Origin: JBDSYA01 sp039925865
GTDB taxonomy: Bacteria; Bacteroidota; Ignavibacteria; Tepidaquicellales; Tepidaquicellaceae
Assembly: GCA_039925865.1 (NCBI GenBank)
Contig: JBDSYA010000233.1
Coordinates: forward strand, 1 to 12,104
DNA: 12,104 nucleotides
Direction: 5' to 3'
A program made the translations under genes and the position numbers. Below are positions 1 through 6,752 of this stretch, piece by piece. The notes below the pieces were generated by a model, which searched no databases, was not told the DNA's origin, and saw only the letters and a program-made list of their open reading frames with translations. The first letter of the stretch is position 1. Every line of letters begins with the position of its first letter.

Positions 1-258
1 CAATATAATTTACATCAATTGTTATTTGATCATTAGAATCATTTAATCCTAAAGTGCTTACACTGGAATCAGTACCTTCACTTATCATTTCATTACATTT
101 TATATAGCCTTTTGTACTGCCCCCCACAATTTCTAATGCTTTACCATCAGAAGAAAAAACTCTTCTGCCAATAAATATTCCAGTACCTTCACCAATTACT
201 ATACCATTTAAATGAAAGAAATGAGCCGCTTCCCAAAGATAGTATTTCGTCAAAATAC
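1..258 (-). pseudogene. Frameshifted continuation of the beta-helix gene, cut by the left edge
   Basis: On the minus strand, a frame shifted by one base is open from about 258 down to position 1. It reads (in part) NGIVIGEGTG, then IFIGRRVFSSDGKALEIV, then GYIKCNEMISEGT, then ITIDVNYI. This parallels the 449-aa paralogue's sequence from its DEI motif through IIGRRIYS, VECLVDEIISGT and VIIESNYIEG. Both frames are open between about 206 and 245, so the exact indel cannot be placed. The GGG and TTT runs at 232-237 (minus strand) or the AAA at 210-212 are plausible sites. Using the second frame from just after DEILSL gives 17 residues from DEI to NG, exactly as in the paralogue. No stop is reached before the edge. 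Confidence 0.6.
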
Positions 259-1019
259 ATAATCAATTTTTCAGTACCATTAGTTTGTCCTGGTTGTCCA
301 ATATTAATTGTAGATTCAAAATTTAAATTAGCTCTTACTGTAGTTGCTTTTCCAATTCGGGCAAGCATTGAACCAGCAACATGTAAAACGCAATGTCCTC
401 TATTCTTACATAAAATCTCATTAATTTTCATAAAACCATTAGAATATGTAACAATAGAAGTTCCAATTATTGTGCTATTTGAATCTCCAGTTTCAACTTT
501 AAGAACATTTATATTGGCATCTTGAACAACATTAAAAACTGAGCCGCCTCCAAAAGTACCCAATTGCAGTGCAACGCTCTTGCTTAATATGTAATTGCAT
601 TTTAAATCAAATCTACTAGCTTGAGAAATATAAATTGTTCTAAAAAGGCTTGTTCCACTACTTGTACCTTCGATATAATCACACTCAATAGATAATTCAG
701 AGCTGCTATTATTTATGAAAATTCCTGAATATCCTCCAGTGTTCTTAATTATTCCTTCACCATAAATTTTACAATGAACTTCTTGGAAAGTACCACTAAC
801 AACATCAACGATAGTAATACCTGAAGTATTATTCACCACCACTCCCGGCATTATCCATATATCAACTCCGTTTTTTAAAACTATCTGCTCATTTAAGTCC
901 GACCTTATCTGTATTAAATCTCCTGACACTGCATCTATTCTAGCGGTAGTATAAGTTGTATATACTCCGAAAATCGATCCGTCACGCTTTATTATTGCTA
1001 CTTCTGTTGGATTTGGCAT
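189..1019 (-). CDS. Beta-helix-like repeat protein, frame interrupted
   Basis: A 276-residue product that I cannot assign to a named function. Residues 1-64 (through SGDLIQI, EQIVLKNGVDIW and PGVVV) match the N-terminal module of the 449-aa and 70-aa products upstream in the same run. After that come short beta-strand-rich rungs with recurring Ile/Asn/Gly and 'CDYIEG'-type turns, as expected of a right-handed parallel beta-helix. No signal peptide is visible. An in-frame TAA, the stop codon of the preceding SBBP gene, lies 27 bases before the ATG, so the start cannot be moved far upstream. The 'SFLSFKWYSNW' ending is probably false: homology to the 449-aa protein continues in another frame down to position 1. 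The gene is therefore frameshifted, either truly decayed or through a base error. It is the last visible gene of the minus-strand run, 24 bases after the SBBP gene. Confidence 0.6.
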   Translation of the reverse strand: MPNPTEVAIIKRDGSIFGVYTTYTTARIDAVSGDLIQIRSDLNEQIVLKNGVDIWIMPGVVVNNTSGITIVDVVSGTFQEVHCKIYGEGIIKNTGGYSGIFINNSSSELSIECDYIEGTSSGTSLFRTIYISQASRFDLKCNYILSKSVALQLGTFGGGSVFNVVQDANINVLKVETGDSNSTIIGTSIVTYSNGFMKINEILCKNRGHCVLHVAGSMLARIGKATTVRANLNFESTINIGQPGQTNGTEKLIMYFDEILSLGSGSFLSFKWYSNW

Positions 1020-1043
1020 AATGTTAAAATTTAAAATTAAAAT

Positions 1044-2639
1044 TTATTTTAAAAGTATCGTTCTCTTTGTATCAATTATATTTCCATCAATTTCTAATCT
1101 ATAAAAATAAATTCCGCTTGGATAATTCGATGCATTCCATTCAACTTCATAATTTCCGGCAGGTTTGTTTTCACTGACTAAATTTCGAACTTCATTACCC
1201 AATACATCATAAACTCTTAAATTCACAAATCGATTTTCAATTATCGAATAACGAATAACGGTTTTAGGATTGAACGGGTTTGGATAGTTCTGAGAAAGAG
1301 TGTAGCCGGTTAGGATTTCTGATAAATTTGTGATTGCGCCTGTGAGCTGTGAATATTTGATTGTGAGAATATCTCTGTTGCTCTGACCGGTTACATAGAC
1401 AGATCCATTTTTATCAACTGCAAGCGATGCAGGATAATCTCCAAAAACTCCCGAATAATCATATCGTTTTACCCATTGCTGAATTCCCGAAGAATCATAT
1501 TTTACAGTCGCATAGTCCTCCCCCGTTCCATTACCATCACTTTCACCCGTGACATAAATACTTCCATATTTGTCTATCGCCATTGCAAAAGCGATATCAT
1601 TTGGACCATTGTGATAATTCGCTATCCATAATGTATCTCCGAGAGTATTGTATTTTATGGTTACAAAATTATATCCTTCACCTGTTTCCGTTCCATTACC
1701 TGTTATGTACACATTACCCATTTTATCGACAACCATAGCTCTAAGCTGATCCTGAAAGTTGGATGTTCCGTTATATCTTCTAACCCATTGTTGAATTCCG
1801 GCTGAATTATATTTGACTGTTGCATAGTCGTAATAAAACATAGTTCCCACGCTGCTTCCTGAAACATATACATTCCCTAATGCATCAACGGCAATTGCTT
1901 TGCCCTCATCATTGTCATTTATATCACCATTAAACCTTGAAACCCATTGTTGGACTCCCGAGCTATTGTATTTAACTGTAGCAAAGTCTCCATCACTTAC
2001 ACCTGTGACAAATACATTTCCTATAATGTCACATGTAATGTCAAATGCAATATTGGAACTGTTTTGCCCCTGGTTATATTTAGCAATCCACAATTGATTT
2101 CCGGAAGAATTATATTTAATGGTCAGATAATCAATTCCTCCTATACTATTTTCACTTTCACCCGTAACATATATATTGTTTGAATTATCGATGGCAACTG
2201 CGTAAGCAGCATCTCTTCTATTTCCAGCAGTTGAGTATCTTACAACCCATTGTTGGACTCCTGAAGTATTATACTTTATTGTTGTATAATCTGCGCCTGT
2301 TCCAATTCCCACACTTTGCCCGGCAATAATTACATTATTTTCCTTGTCAACTTTAATGGAATTGCCGGCATCATAACCATTTCCTGAGCCGCGATACCTT
2401 GCTATCCATTGTTGAGTTCCTGATTTAGAATATTTTATTGTTACAATATCATCATTTGTTGAAACTCCATCTGATCCAGTAACATAAACATTTCCGTTGT
2501 CATCAGTAACCATTGAGCTTCCTGCATCAATCTCAGTATTACCATATCTTGCAACCCATTCTTGGTTAACTTGTGAGTGAACAACATTCGTTTTTGTTAT
2601 TAATAATAGAATAATAAATATTTGAAGATATTTTGTCAT
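1044..2639 (-). CDS. Secreted SBBP beta-propeller protein with T9SS C-terminal sorting domain
   Basis: A 531-residue exported protein. Residues 1-22 form a signal peptide: MTKY, a hydrophobic IFIILLLI core, and probable cleavage after VHS. Residues 28 to about 435 hold eight tandem repeats of roughly 50 residues, each starting W(I/V)xRY and ending (A/T)T(I/V)KYxxSGxQQ, with a central 'AVDxxGNVYVTG' strand. This is the SBBP (seven-bladed beta-propeller-type) repeat pattern. Residues 446-531 are a type A T9SS C-terminal domain, with 'NYPNPFNPKTVIRYSI', a 'LRVYDVLGNEV' strand, 'PAGNYEVEWNA', 'SGIYFYRL' and a basic end. In T9SS systems this domain is removed by PorU on the outer membrane, and a porU-like gene starts at 10559. 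The function of the mature protein is unknown; surface binding or adhesion is only a guess. The start codon lies beside a tandem repeat and inverted repeat. Confidence 0.9.
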   Translation of the reverse strand: MTKYLQIFIILLLITKTNVVHSQVNQEWVARYGNTEIDAGSSMVTDDNGNVYVTGSDGVSTNDDIVTIKYSKSGTQQWIARYRGSGNGYDAGNSIKVDKENNVIIAGQSVGIGTGADYTTIKYNTSGVQQWVVRYSTAGNRRDAAYAVAIDNSNNIYVTGESENSIGGIDYLTIKYNSSGNQLWIAKYNQGQNSSNIAFDITCDIIGNVFVTGVSDGDFATVKYNSSGVQQWVSRFNGDINDNDEGKAIAVDALGNVYVSGSSVGTMFYYDYATVKYNSAGIQQWVRRYNGTSNFQDQLRAMVVDKMGNVYITGNGTETGEGYNFVTIKYNTLGDTLWIANYHNGPNDIAFAMAIDKYGSIYVTGESDGNGTGEDYATVKYDSSGIQQWVKRYDYSGVFGDYPASLAVDKNGSVYVTGQSNRDILTIKYSQLTGAITNLSEILTGYTLSQNYPNPFNPKTVIRYSIIENRFVNLRVYDVLGNEVRNLVSENKPAGNYEVEWNASNYPSGIYFYRLEIDGNIIDTKRTILLK

Positions 2640-2650
2640 TTTTTGTCATT
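2631..2650 (-). repeat. Tandem 10-bp duplication spanning the SBBP start codon
   Basis: TTTTGTCATT occurs twice head to tail on the plus strand (2631-2640 and 2641-2650). On the coding strand each copy reads AATGACAAAA, so each carries an ATG followed by ACA AAA. Only the ATG at 2639 is in the SBBP frame; the upstream ATG at 2649 is out of frame by one base and gives no plausible product. Confidence 0.85.
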
Positions 2651-2675
2651 TAGATTTAGTTAAGAAATGACAAAA
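2641..2675 (-). other. Perfect 11-bp inverted repeat between the beta-helix stop and the SBBP start
   Basis: TTTTGTCATTT (2641-2651) and AAATGACAAAA (2665-2675) are perfect reverse complements with a 13-base loop. They fill the 36-base gap after the 449-aa gene's TAG. No U-tract follows the stem on either strand, so it is not a typical intrinsic terminator. In the minus-strand transcript the 5' arm (2675-2665) could also pair over 10 bp with the second tandem copy (2640-2631), which contains the true AUG. Two mutually exclusive hairpins are therefore possible. Confidence 0.6.
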
Positions 2676-4025
2676 CTATGTAATGTCATTACTTATAATG
2701 TATTTAAAATTTTCACCCGTTCCAATACCTGTTCCTATTTTTAAAGTAATATTACCAGAGATCGCTTTCTTTACGAATAAACCTAAATTCTTGATATCTA
2801 TATTAGTTGAACCAGCTCGGAAAATGCTAAAATCATTTGTAGTTGTCCCCGTTACAATAATTAAGTTTTCAATTTCAATGGTTTGACTACCATCTTCTAT
2901 ATAAATCCCTCTTGAATACGGTGAAGAACTTCCCGTATAAGTATTCTTTATCTTAGCATTTCTCAAAACATAATTTGAACCTGCGGCAGACTTTATCACA
3001 CCGCTATTTCCATTACTTCCCTCGATATAATTTGACTCAATTATAACTTTTTGAGAACTGACGTTATGAATATAAATTCCTTTTGTTCCGCTTATTATTT
3101 CATCTACCAGGCATTCAACATTTGAACTTAAATCCAGTGACAAACCGGCTTGCGAATAAATCCTTCGGCCGATGATTGAAGCAGTTCCATTGGATACCTC
3201 CACTGCGTCTCCTCCGACAAAAATCTGAATTTCATCAAAGTAAAGAGTAAGCTTTTGAGTGCCATCTCCTCCCGATACTTCGACTGCCGGTAAAAAAGGA
3301 GAAGAAAAATGATTCACATTTCTTGTTGTCATTTTTAATATGTTCGCTGTTACTGTTCCTCCTTGAAACAGCAAACACTGGTTACTATTATAGCAACTGA
3401 TTTCATCTATGTCAATAAAACCTGTTCCTTTTATTGCTAATCCCGGTCCACCGAAATCATCATCCACTACTCCGGTATCGATTCTTTTAACTTTTATATT
3501 AATTGTATTTTTATTAGTGCCACTCGTTACTGTGTCAAATGCAATTGCAGCGTTATATTGATTGCTGACTTTATTACAAATAAGACTGAACTTTTGAGCA
3601 TCTATAATATTTGTAACTAATACGCTTGCTCCTTTATACGGATCCCCGGTTGTTCCCGCTGTACCAACAGCTTCGATAGAATCACATTGTATTGAAACAT
3701 TCGATGAACCATTGATAATTTTTATGCAATTACCGGAACTGTTATCATTTTTGATAATTCCATATCCTGTTATGTTGCAGGTTACCGGTGTAGTATAGAC
3801 GATGTCATTATCAACTATTGTTGGCAATGCGGATGTCATATTTATAATTCTTCCGGGGACAACCCATATATCCACTCCATCCTTTAAAAGAATTTGTTCA
3901 TTGGTTAAGTCTGCCCATATCTGAATCAAATCACCGGAATTAGCTGCAGTCCTTGCAGCTGTATATGTTGAATAAAATGTTTGAACACCTGAACCTGAGT
4001 TTATTACTGCTACTTCGGTTGCCAT
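2676..4025 (-). CDS. Beta-helix-like repeat protein without signal peptide
   Basis: A 449-residue protein of unknown function. Residues 1-62 are the shared N-terminal module (TFYSTYTAAR, SGDLIQIWADL, EQILLKDGVDIWVVPG). From about residue 65 to the end runs a series of irregular 20-25-residue rungs, for example VSIQCDSIEA, INIKVKRIDTG, LTLYFDEIQIF, VIIESNYIEGS and IEIENLIIVTG. This is the texture of a right-handed parallel beta-helix (pectin-lyase-like fold). I see no catalytic motif. There is no signal peptide, and an in-frame TAA lies 9 bases before the ATG, so one has not been missed upstream. The leader CTTAAAATATC-ATG is nearly identical to that of the 70-aa gene. The gene ends 36 bases before the SBBP gene and is probably co-transcribed with it. 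Phage tail-spike-like or surface roles are possible but unsupported. Confidence 0.8.
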   Translation of the reverse strand: MATEVAVINSGSGVQTFYSTYTAARTAANSGDLIQIWADLTNEQILLKDGVDIWVVPGRIINMTSALPTIVDNDIVYTTPVTCNITGYGIIKNDNSSGNCIKIINGSSNVSIQCDSIEAVGTAGTTGDPYKGASVLVTNIIDAQKFSLICNKVSNQYNAAIAFDTVTSGTNKNTINIKVKRIDTGVVDDDFGGPGLAIKGTGFIDIDEISCYNSNQCLLFQGGTVTANILKMTTRNVNHFSSPFLPAVEVSGGDGTQKLTLYFDEIQIFVGGDAVEVSNGTASIIGRRIYSQAGLSLDLSSNVECLVDEIISGTKGIYIHNVSSQKVIIESNYIEGSNGNSGVIKSAAGSNYVLRNAKIKNTYTGSSSPYSRGIYIEDGSQTIEIENLIIVTGTTTNDFSIFRAGSTNIDIKNLGLFVKKAISGNITLKIGTGIGTGENFKYIISNDIT

Positions 4026-4132
4026 GATATTTTAAGTTTAAAATTCAATAATTTTTTTAGTTTTAACTACTGCTCCCTGCATTTAAATTTGAAATTCTGC
4101 AAGTTAAGCTCCATCATTATTATTTGCGTCTA

Positions 4133-4345
4133 TTACAATTCAGAAAGCGGCTCTTCCTTTTTTTTGAAAACAACACCCGGAGCGATTGTAATATCAACAT
4201 TGTTTTTTAAAACAATCTTTTCTTTCGAGTCTTTATAAATTGTAATCATATCGCCGCTATGCGAATTTTCTCTTGCATCTTTAAACGAATCATAAAATGT
4301 CTCTGCGCCGGTTATTGGATTTGTCACTGAAAAATCAGCAGGCAT
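4133..4345 (-). CDS. Stand-alone copy of the N-terminal module
   Basis: A 70-residue product that is almost entirely the N-terminal module found at the front of the two beta-helix-like proteins downstream: TFYDSFKDAREN, SGDMITIYKD, EKIVLKNNVDITIAPGVVF, then a charged tail KKKEEPLSEL. It ends at TAA directly followed by an in-frame TAG, so it stops cleanly. No beta-helix remnant is evident in the 107 bases before the next gene. The leader CTTAAATTATC-ATG has an in-frame TAA 9 bases before the start, as in the 449-aa gene. It is the first gene of the minus-strand run. It may be a truncated paralogue or a genuine small protein; the strong conservation of the module and shared leader argue that it is translated. 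Confidence 0.65.
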   Translation of the reverse strand: MPADFSVTNPITGAETFYDSFKDARENSHSGDMITIYKDSKEKIVLKNNVDITIAPGVVFKKKEEPLSEL

Positions 4346-4383
4346 GATAATTTAAGGTTATGTGAGAAGATTATTCTTCCTGC

Positions 4384-4423
4384 TACAATATAAAACTATT
4401 TCTGAAAAAAAAAAAAATTCAAA
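4384..4423 (-). promoter_or_regulatory. Candidate Bacteroidetes-type promoter for the minus-strand operon
   Basis: On the minus strand, TTTG (4423-4420) is followed after 21 bases by TAGTTTTA (4398-4391). This resembles the Bacteroidetes -33 TTTG / -7 TAnnTTTG pattern, with 5 of 6 defined bases matching in the -7 box. The predicted start of transcription is near 4385, about 40 bases before the 70-aa gene. The spacer contains a run of 13 T. Whether this lineage uses such promoters is inference. Confidence 0.3.
4405..4417. repeat. A13 homopolymer
   Basis: Thirteen consecutive A on the plus strand (T on the minus strand), inside the spacer of the candidate promoter for the minus-strand operon. 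Tracts of this length are prone to slippage, which would change promoter spacing. Confidence 0.9.
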
Positions 4424-4661
4424 AATTTTGCCGGTTGAGTTCTCAATAAACTGCCCGAAGTCTGTATCTTTCGCTTTATAACTTTTATACACTCACTAAA
4501 TATTTCGGAAACTCATTATAATTCTTTTTGATTGAAAATTAAAATTTAGGAAAGTTTTAACTTAAAAAATGTTTTAACAAATCAGTTTTTTTGCAGTAGA
4601 TATATTAGTAAAATATTCATTGCTGTTTTCATTCAGAATAAATTTCAATATTAAAGCCTCT

Positions 4662-4683
4662 AAGATACAAGAAAGATACAAGA
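4662..4683. repeat. Perfect 11-bp tandem repeat upstream of the ABC ATPase gene
   Basis: AAGATACAAGA occurs twice in direct succession (4662-4672, 4673-4683), about 70 bases before the ATG at 4754. The 11-base period puts both copies on nearly the same helical face, which would suit a dimeric or cooperative regulator. That role is inference; it could also be a simple slippage duplication. Confidence 0.8.
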
Positions 4684-4753
4684 AAAGAATTTCGGCTTAG
4701 GTTTTATAATTTACATAGCAACAAATACAACTTTGCTTTATTTTAATTAGCTT

Positions 4754-5542
4754 ATGAATACTTCTGAACAAGAACTGCCGGAAACTGAAAAATCAAAGAC
4801 TGAAAATAAATCCGAGATCATTCTTCAGCTGATTGATGTAAAAAAATCTTTCGGGAGCTTTGAAGTATTGAAAGATATCAGTCTGGAAGTCAAAAAAGGC
4901 GAGACGGTTGTGTTGCTTGGAAAATCGGGCACCGGTAAGTCTGTGATCCTTAAATGCATAATCGGCCTGGAATTTCAAACAGAAGGAACAATAAAAGTTT
5001 TTGGTACAGAATTTTCCAAATCACCCGGAGAAGATGAAAATAAAATTAGAAGAAGAATTGGTTTTTTATTTCAGGGCGGGGCATTATATGATTCTATGAC
5101 TGTCCGCCAAAATTTAGAATTTCCGGTAGTAAGGCAGCCTGATAATAAAAAAGAAGATCTTACACCAAAAGTTGAAGAAGCGCTGGAAAATGTCGGACTT
5201 AAAGATGCCATTGATAAAGTGCCTTCAGAATTATCAGGTGGAATGAAGAAAAGGATCGCGCTTGCAAGAACTCTGATGCTCACTCCTGAAATAATTTTAT
5301 ATGATGAGCCTACAACAGGACTTGACCCTGTTACTTCAAATGAGATCAGCCATTTAATTTTAGAGATGCAGCAGAAATTTAATGTAACTTCATTGATCGT
5401 AACTCATGATATGGCTTGCGCAAAATTAGTCGCCAGCAGAATAGTTGTACTTAAAGAAGGAAAATTTACAGCGGAAGGTTCATATGATGAACTTGCAAAT
5501 TCAGATGATCCTTTTGTCAGAGGATTTTTTGAATTCGAATAA
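4754..5542 (+). CDS. mlaF: MlaF-like ABC transporter ATP-binding protein
   Basis: A 262-residue cytoplasmic ATPase predicted to power MCE-type lipid transport across the envelope (Mla/Ttg2/Mce systems). Walker A is GKSGTGKS at 56-63, the Q-loop is FQGGALYDSMTV starting at 106, and the ABC signature LSGGM-KKR is at 160-167. Walker B is IILYDEP at 180-186, followed by a D-loop GLDP, with the H-loop histidine in VTHDM at about 218. The 'FQGGALYDSMTV' Q-loop is characteristic of the MlaF subfamily. Length is normal for the family; a polar 22-residue N-terminal extension precedes the first strand. The start has no clear Shine-Dalgarno. The MCE gene follows after 102 bases, supporting the assignment. 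The usual MlaE permease gene is neither upstream nor downstream here, so the complex must draw its permease from elsewhere. Specificity cannot be read from the sequence. Confidence 0.9.
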   Translation: MNTSEQELPETEKSKTENKSEIILQLIDVKKSFGSFEVLKDISLEVKKGETVVLLGKSGTGKSVILKCIIGLEFQTEGTIKVFGTEFSKSPGEDENKIRRRIGFLFQGGALYDSMTVRQNLEFPVVRQPDNKKEDLTPKVEEALENVGLKDAIDKVPSELSGGMKKRIALARTLMLTPEIILYDEPTTGLDPVTSNEISHLILEMQQKFNVTSLIVTHDMACAKLVASRIVVLKEGKFTAEGSYDELANSDDPFVRGFFEFE

Positions 5543-5644
5543 GAAGTTTTTCAATAAATGAAGTTTTATTTTATCAAAAATTGAATTAATTTGATCAGTT
5601 AAAATTTAGCTAAAAGTTTATTTTTAATTTGAATAAAAAATTTT

Positions 5645-6712
5645 ATGGAAATAAATAAATCAAAATATATAAAACTTGGTCTGTTCATTGTAGCGGGGCT
5701 TGCTTTATTTGTAGCAGCATTATTTTATATCGGGAGCAAAGATAATCTATTCACAAAAACCTTTAATATTTATGCTGTATTTTCGAATGTAAGCGGGTTG
5801 ACCCAGGGAAATTCTGTTCAGTTTGCGGGTATAAGTGTAGGCACTATAGAGTCTATTGAAATTATTGCAGTTGACAAGGTGCGAGTGAATATGAATATTA
5901 TCAGTGATGTTCAGAAGTTTGTAAAAAAAGATTCTAAAGCTACTATCAACTCTGACGGACTGGTGGGTAATAAAGTTTTATCTATCACGGCCGGTGAGGC
6001 TGTCACTGCCTCAGTTGAAGAAGGAGATTCTATTCAAGCAATAATGCCTGTTTCAATTGGAGATATAGTCAATAATCTTAATGAATCTACTAAAGAAGCT
6101 CAGAATATCTCTAAGGATCTTGCAGAGATAATGGATAAAGTTAACAGAGGTGAAGGTACAATAGGAAAGCTTGTTAATAACAGTGATATATTTGACAATC
6201 TTGATTCATTAATGCAAAGTTTTTCAACATCAACAGCTTACATCAATAATATTCTTTTTAAAGCATCTAATACAATAGACATAGTGACAGTTGATATAAT
6301 GAAACTTCAGGGCAGCATTGACACAATTACAAGAAATATCTCTGACATCACGGTTAAAATGAATTCAAGCCAGAGCTTAGTAGGAACGCTCTTAACTGAT
6401 ACGGTTTTTGCAAATAATATTAAAGGTGTTATGAATAATGCCAATCAGACAACTGCAAATCTTGAATTGGGATCCTTCAGCTTTTATCAGAATATGGAAG
6501 CATTAAAACATAATTTTCTTTTTAAGGGATATTTTGAGGATCTCGGATACTGGGATAAAGCCACATTTGAAAAAACTATGGAATCACGTGAAACAAGAAT
6601 ACTCAACAAAGAAAATGAAATTAATCAGCGTGAGCTAAAACTTCGTGAATTCCAGCTGAGACTCGATAGTCTGAGAAACTCACTTGATAAGATAGACAGC
6701 CTGAAAAAATAG
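5645..6712 (+). CDS. mlaD: MlaD-like MCE-domain protein
   Basis: A 355-residue membrane-anchored, periplasmic substrate-binding component of an MCE lipid transporter. Residues 9-30 form a single hydrophobic transmembrane anchor (LGLFIVAGLALFVAALFYIG). Residues 38 to about 117 are the MCE domain, with the hallmark GNSVQFAGISVGTI (55-68), the later 'INSDGLVGNKVLSITAG' segment and intervening beta strands. A helical region follows, including NRGEGTIGKLVNN (167-179), a motif common after MCE domains. The HNFLFKGYFED motif lies near 299-309, and a C-terminal coiled coil spans about 311-355. It is much longer than E. coli MlaD (about 180 residues) and resembles the longer FCB-type MCE proteins, which may bridge more of the periplasm. 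It sits 102 bases after the ATPase gene and 40 bases before the lipoprotein gene, probably in one operon. The start lacks a Shine-Dalgarno. Confidence 0.9.
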   Translation: MEINKSKYIKLGLFIVAGLALFVAALFYIGSKDNLFTKTFNIYAVFSNVSGLTQGNSVQFAGISVGTIESIEIIAVDKVRVNMNIISDVQKFVKKDSKATINSDGLVGNKVLSITAGEAVTASVEEGDSIQAIMPVSIGDIVNNLNESTKEAQNISKDLAEIMDKVNRGEGTIGKLVNNSDIFDNLDSLMQSFSTSTAYINNILFKASNTIDIVTVDIMKLQGSIDTITRNISDITVKMNSSQSLVGTLLTDTVFANNIKGVMNNANQTTANLELGSFSFYQNMEALKHNFLFKGYFEDLGYWDKATFEKTMESRETRILNKENEINQRELKLREFQLRLDSLRNSLDKIDSLKK

Positions 6713-6730
6713 ATTGTGTTAAATCATCCA

Positions 6731-6735
6731 GGAGG
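6731..6735 (+). promoter_or_regulatory. Unusually distant Shine-Dalgarno before the lipoprotein gene
   Basis: GGAGG lies 17 bases before the ATG at 6753. The TTG at 6737 would be too close to GGAGG and its frame meets a stop after about a dozen codons. The ATG start, which gives a clean lipoprotein signal, is preferred, with a long spacer. Confidence 0.4.
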
Positions 6736-6752
6736 ATTGACATCAGTTAATT

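Larger units (their letters stand above)
4346..4753. other. Divergent intergenic region, 408 bp
   Basis: This AT-rich region separates the minus-strand beta-helix/SBBP run from the plus-strand ABC transporter gene and must hold promoters for both. Apart from the candidate minus promoter and the A13 tract, I see the direct repeat GTTTTAAC (4554-4561 and 4571-4578) and a perfect 11-bp tandem repeat at 4662-4683. I found no convincing plus-strand promoter, no coding potential, and no tRNA or structured RNA. Confidence 0.5.

Noticed and set aside
1900..2183. Two overlapping plus-strand open frames of 65 and 78 codons inside the SBBP gene
   Set aside because: They lie antisense to a clear repeat protein with periodic coding signal; the translated text has no domain character, so they are shadows.
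2641..2675. Intrinsic terminator between the 449-aa and SBBP genes
   Set aside because: The stem is perfect but AT-rich and is followed by A-rich sequence on the transcribed strand, not a U-tract.
2683..2886. Plus-strand 67-codon open frame
   Set aside because: Antisense to the end of the 449-aa gene, with low-complexity Pro/Val text and no start signal.
1..4345. Prophage tail-fibre cluster
   Set aside because: Beta-helix bodies with a common N-terminal cap can look like tail spikes, but no phage structural, lysis or integrase gene is present, and one member of the run is a T9SS-exported SBBP protein.
4346..4753. tRNA or riboswitch in the divergent intergenic region
   Set aside because: No cloverleaf, CCA-type end or recognisable conserved aptamer core was seen; the region is simple AT-rich sequence.
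4793..5283. Minus-strand open frames of 61 and 70 codons within the ABC ATPase gene
   Set aside because: They run antisense to Walker A, the Q-loop and the signature region of a well-supported gene.
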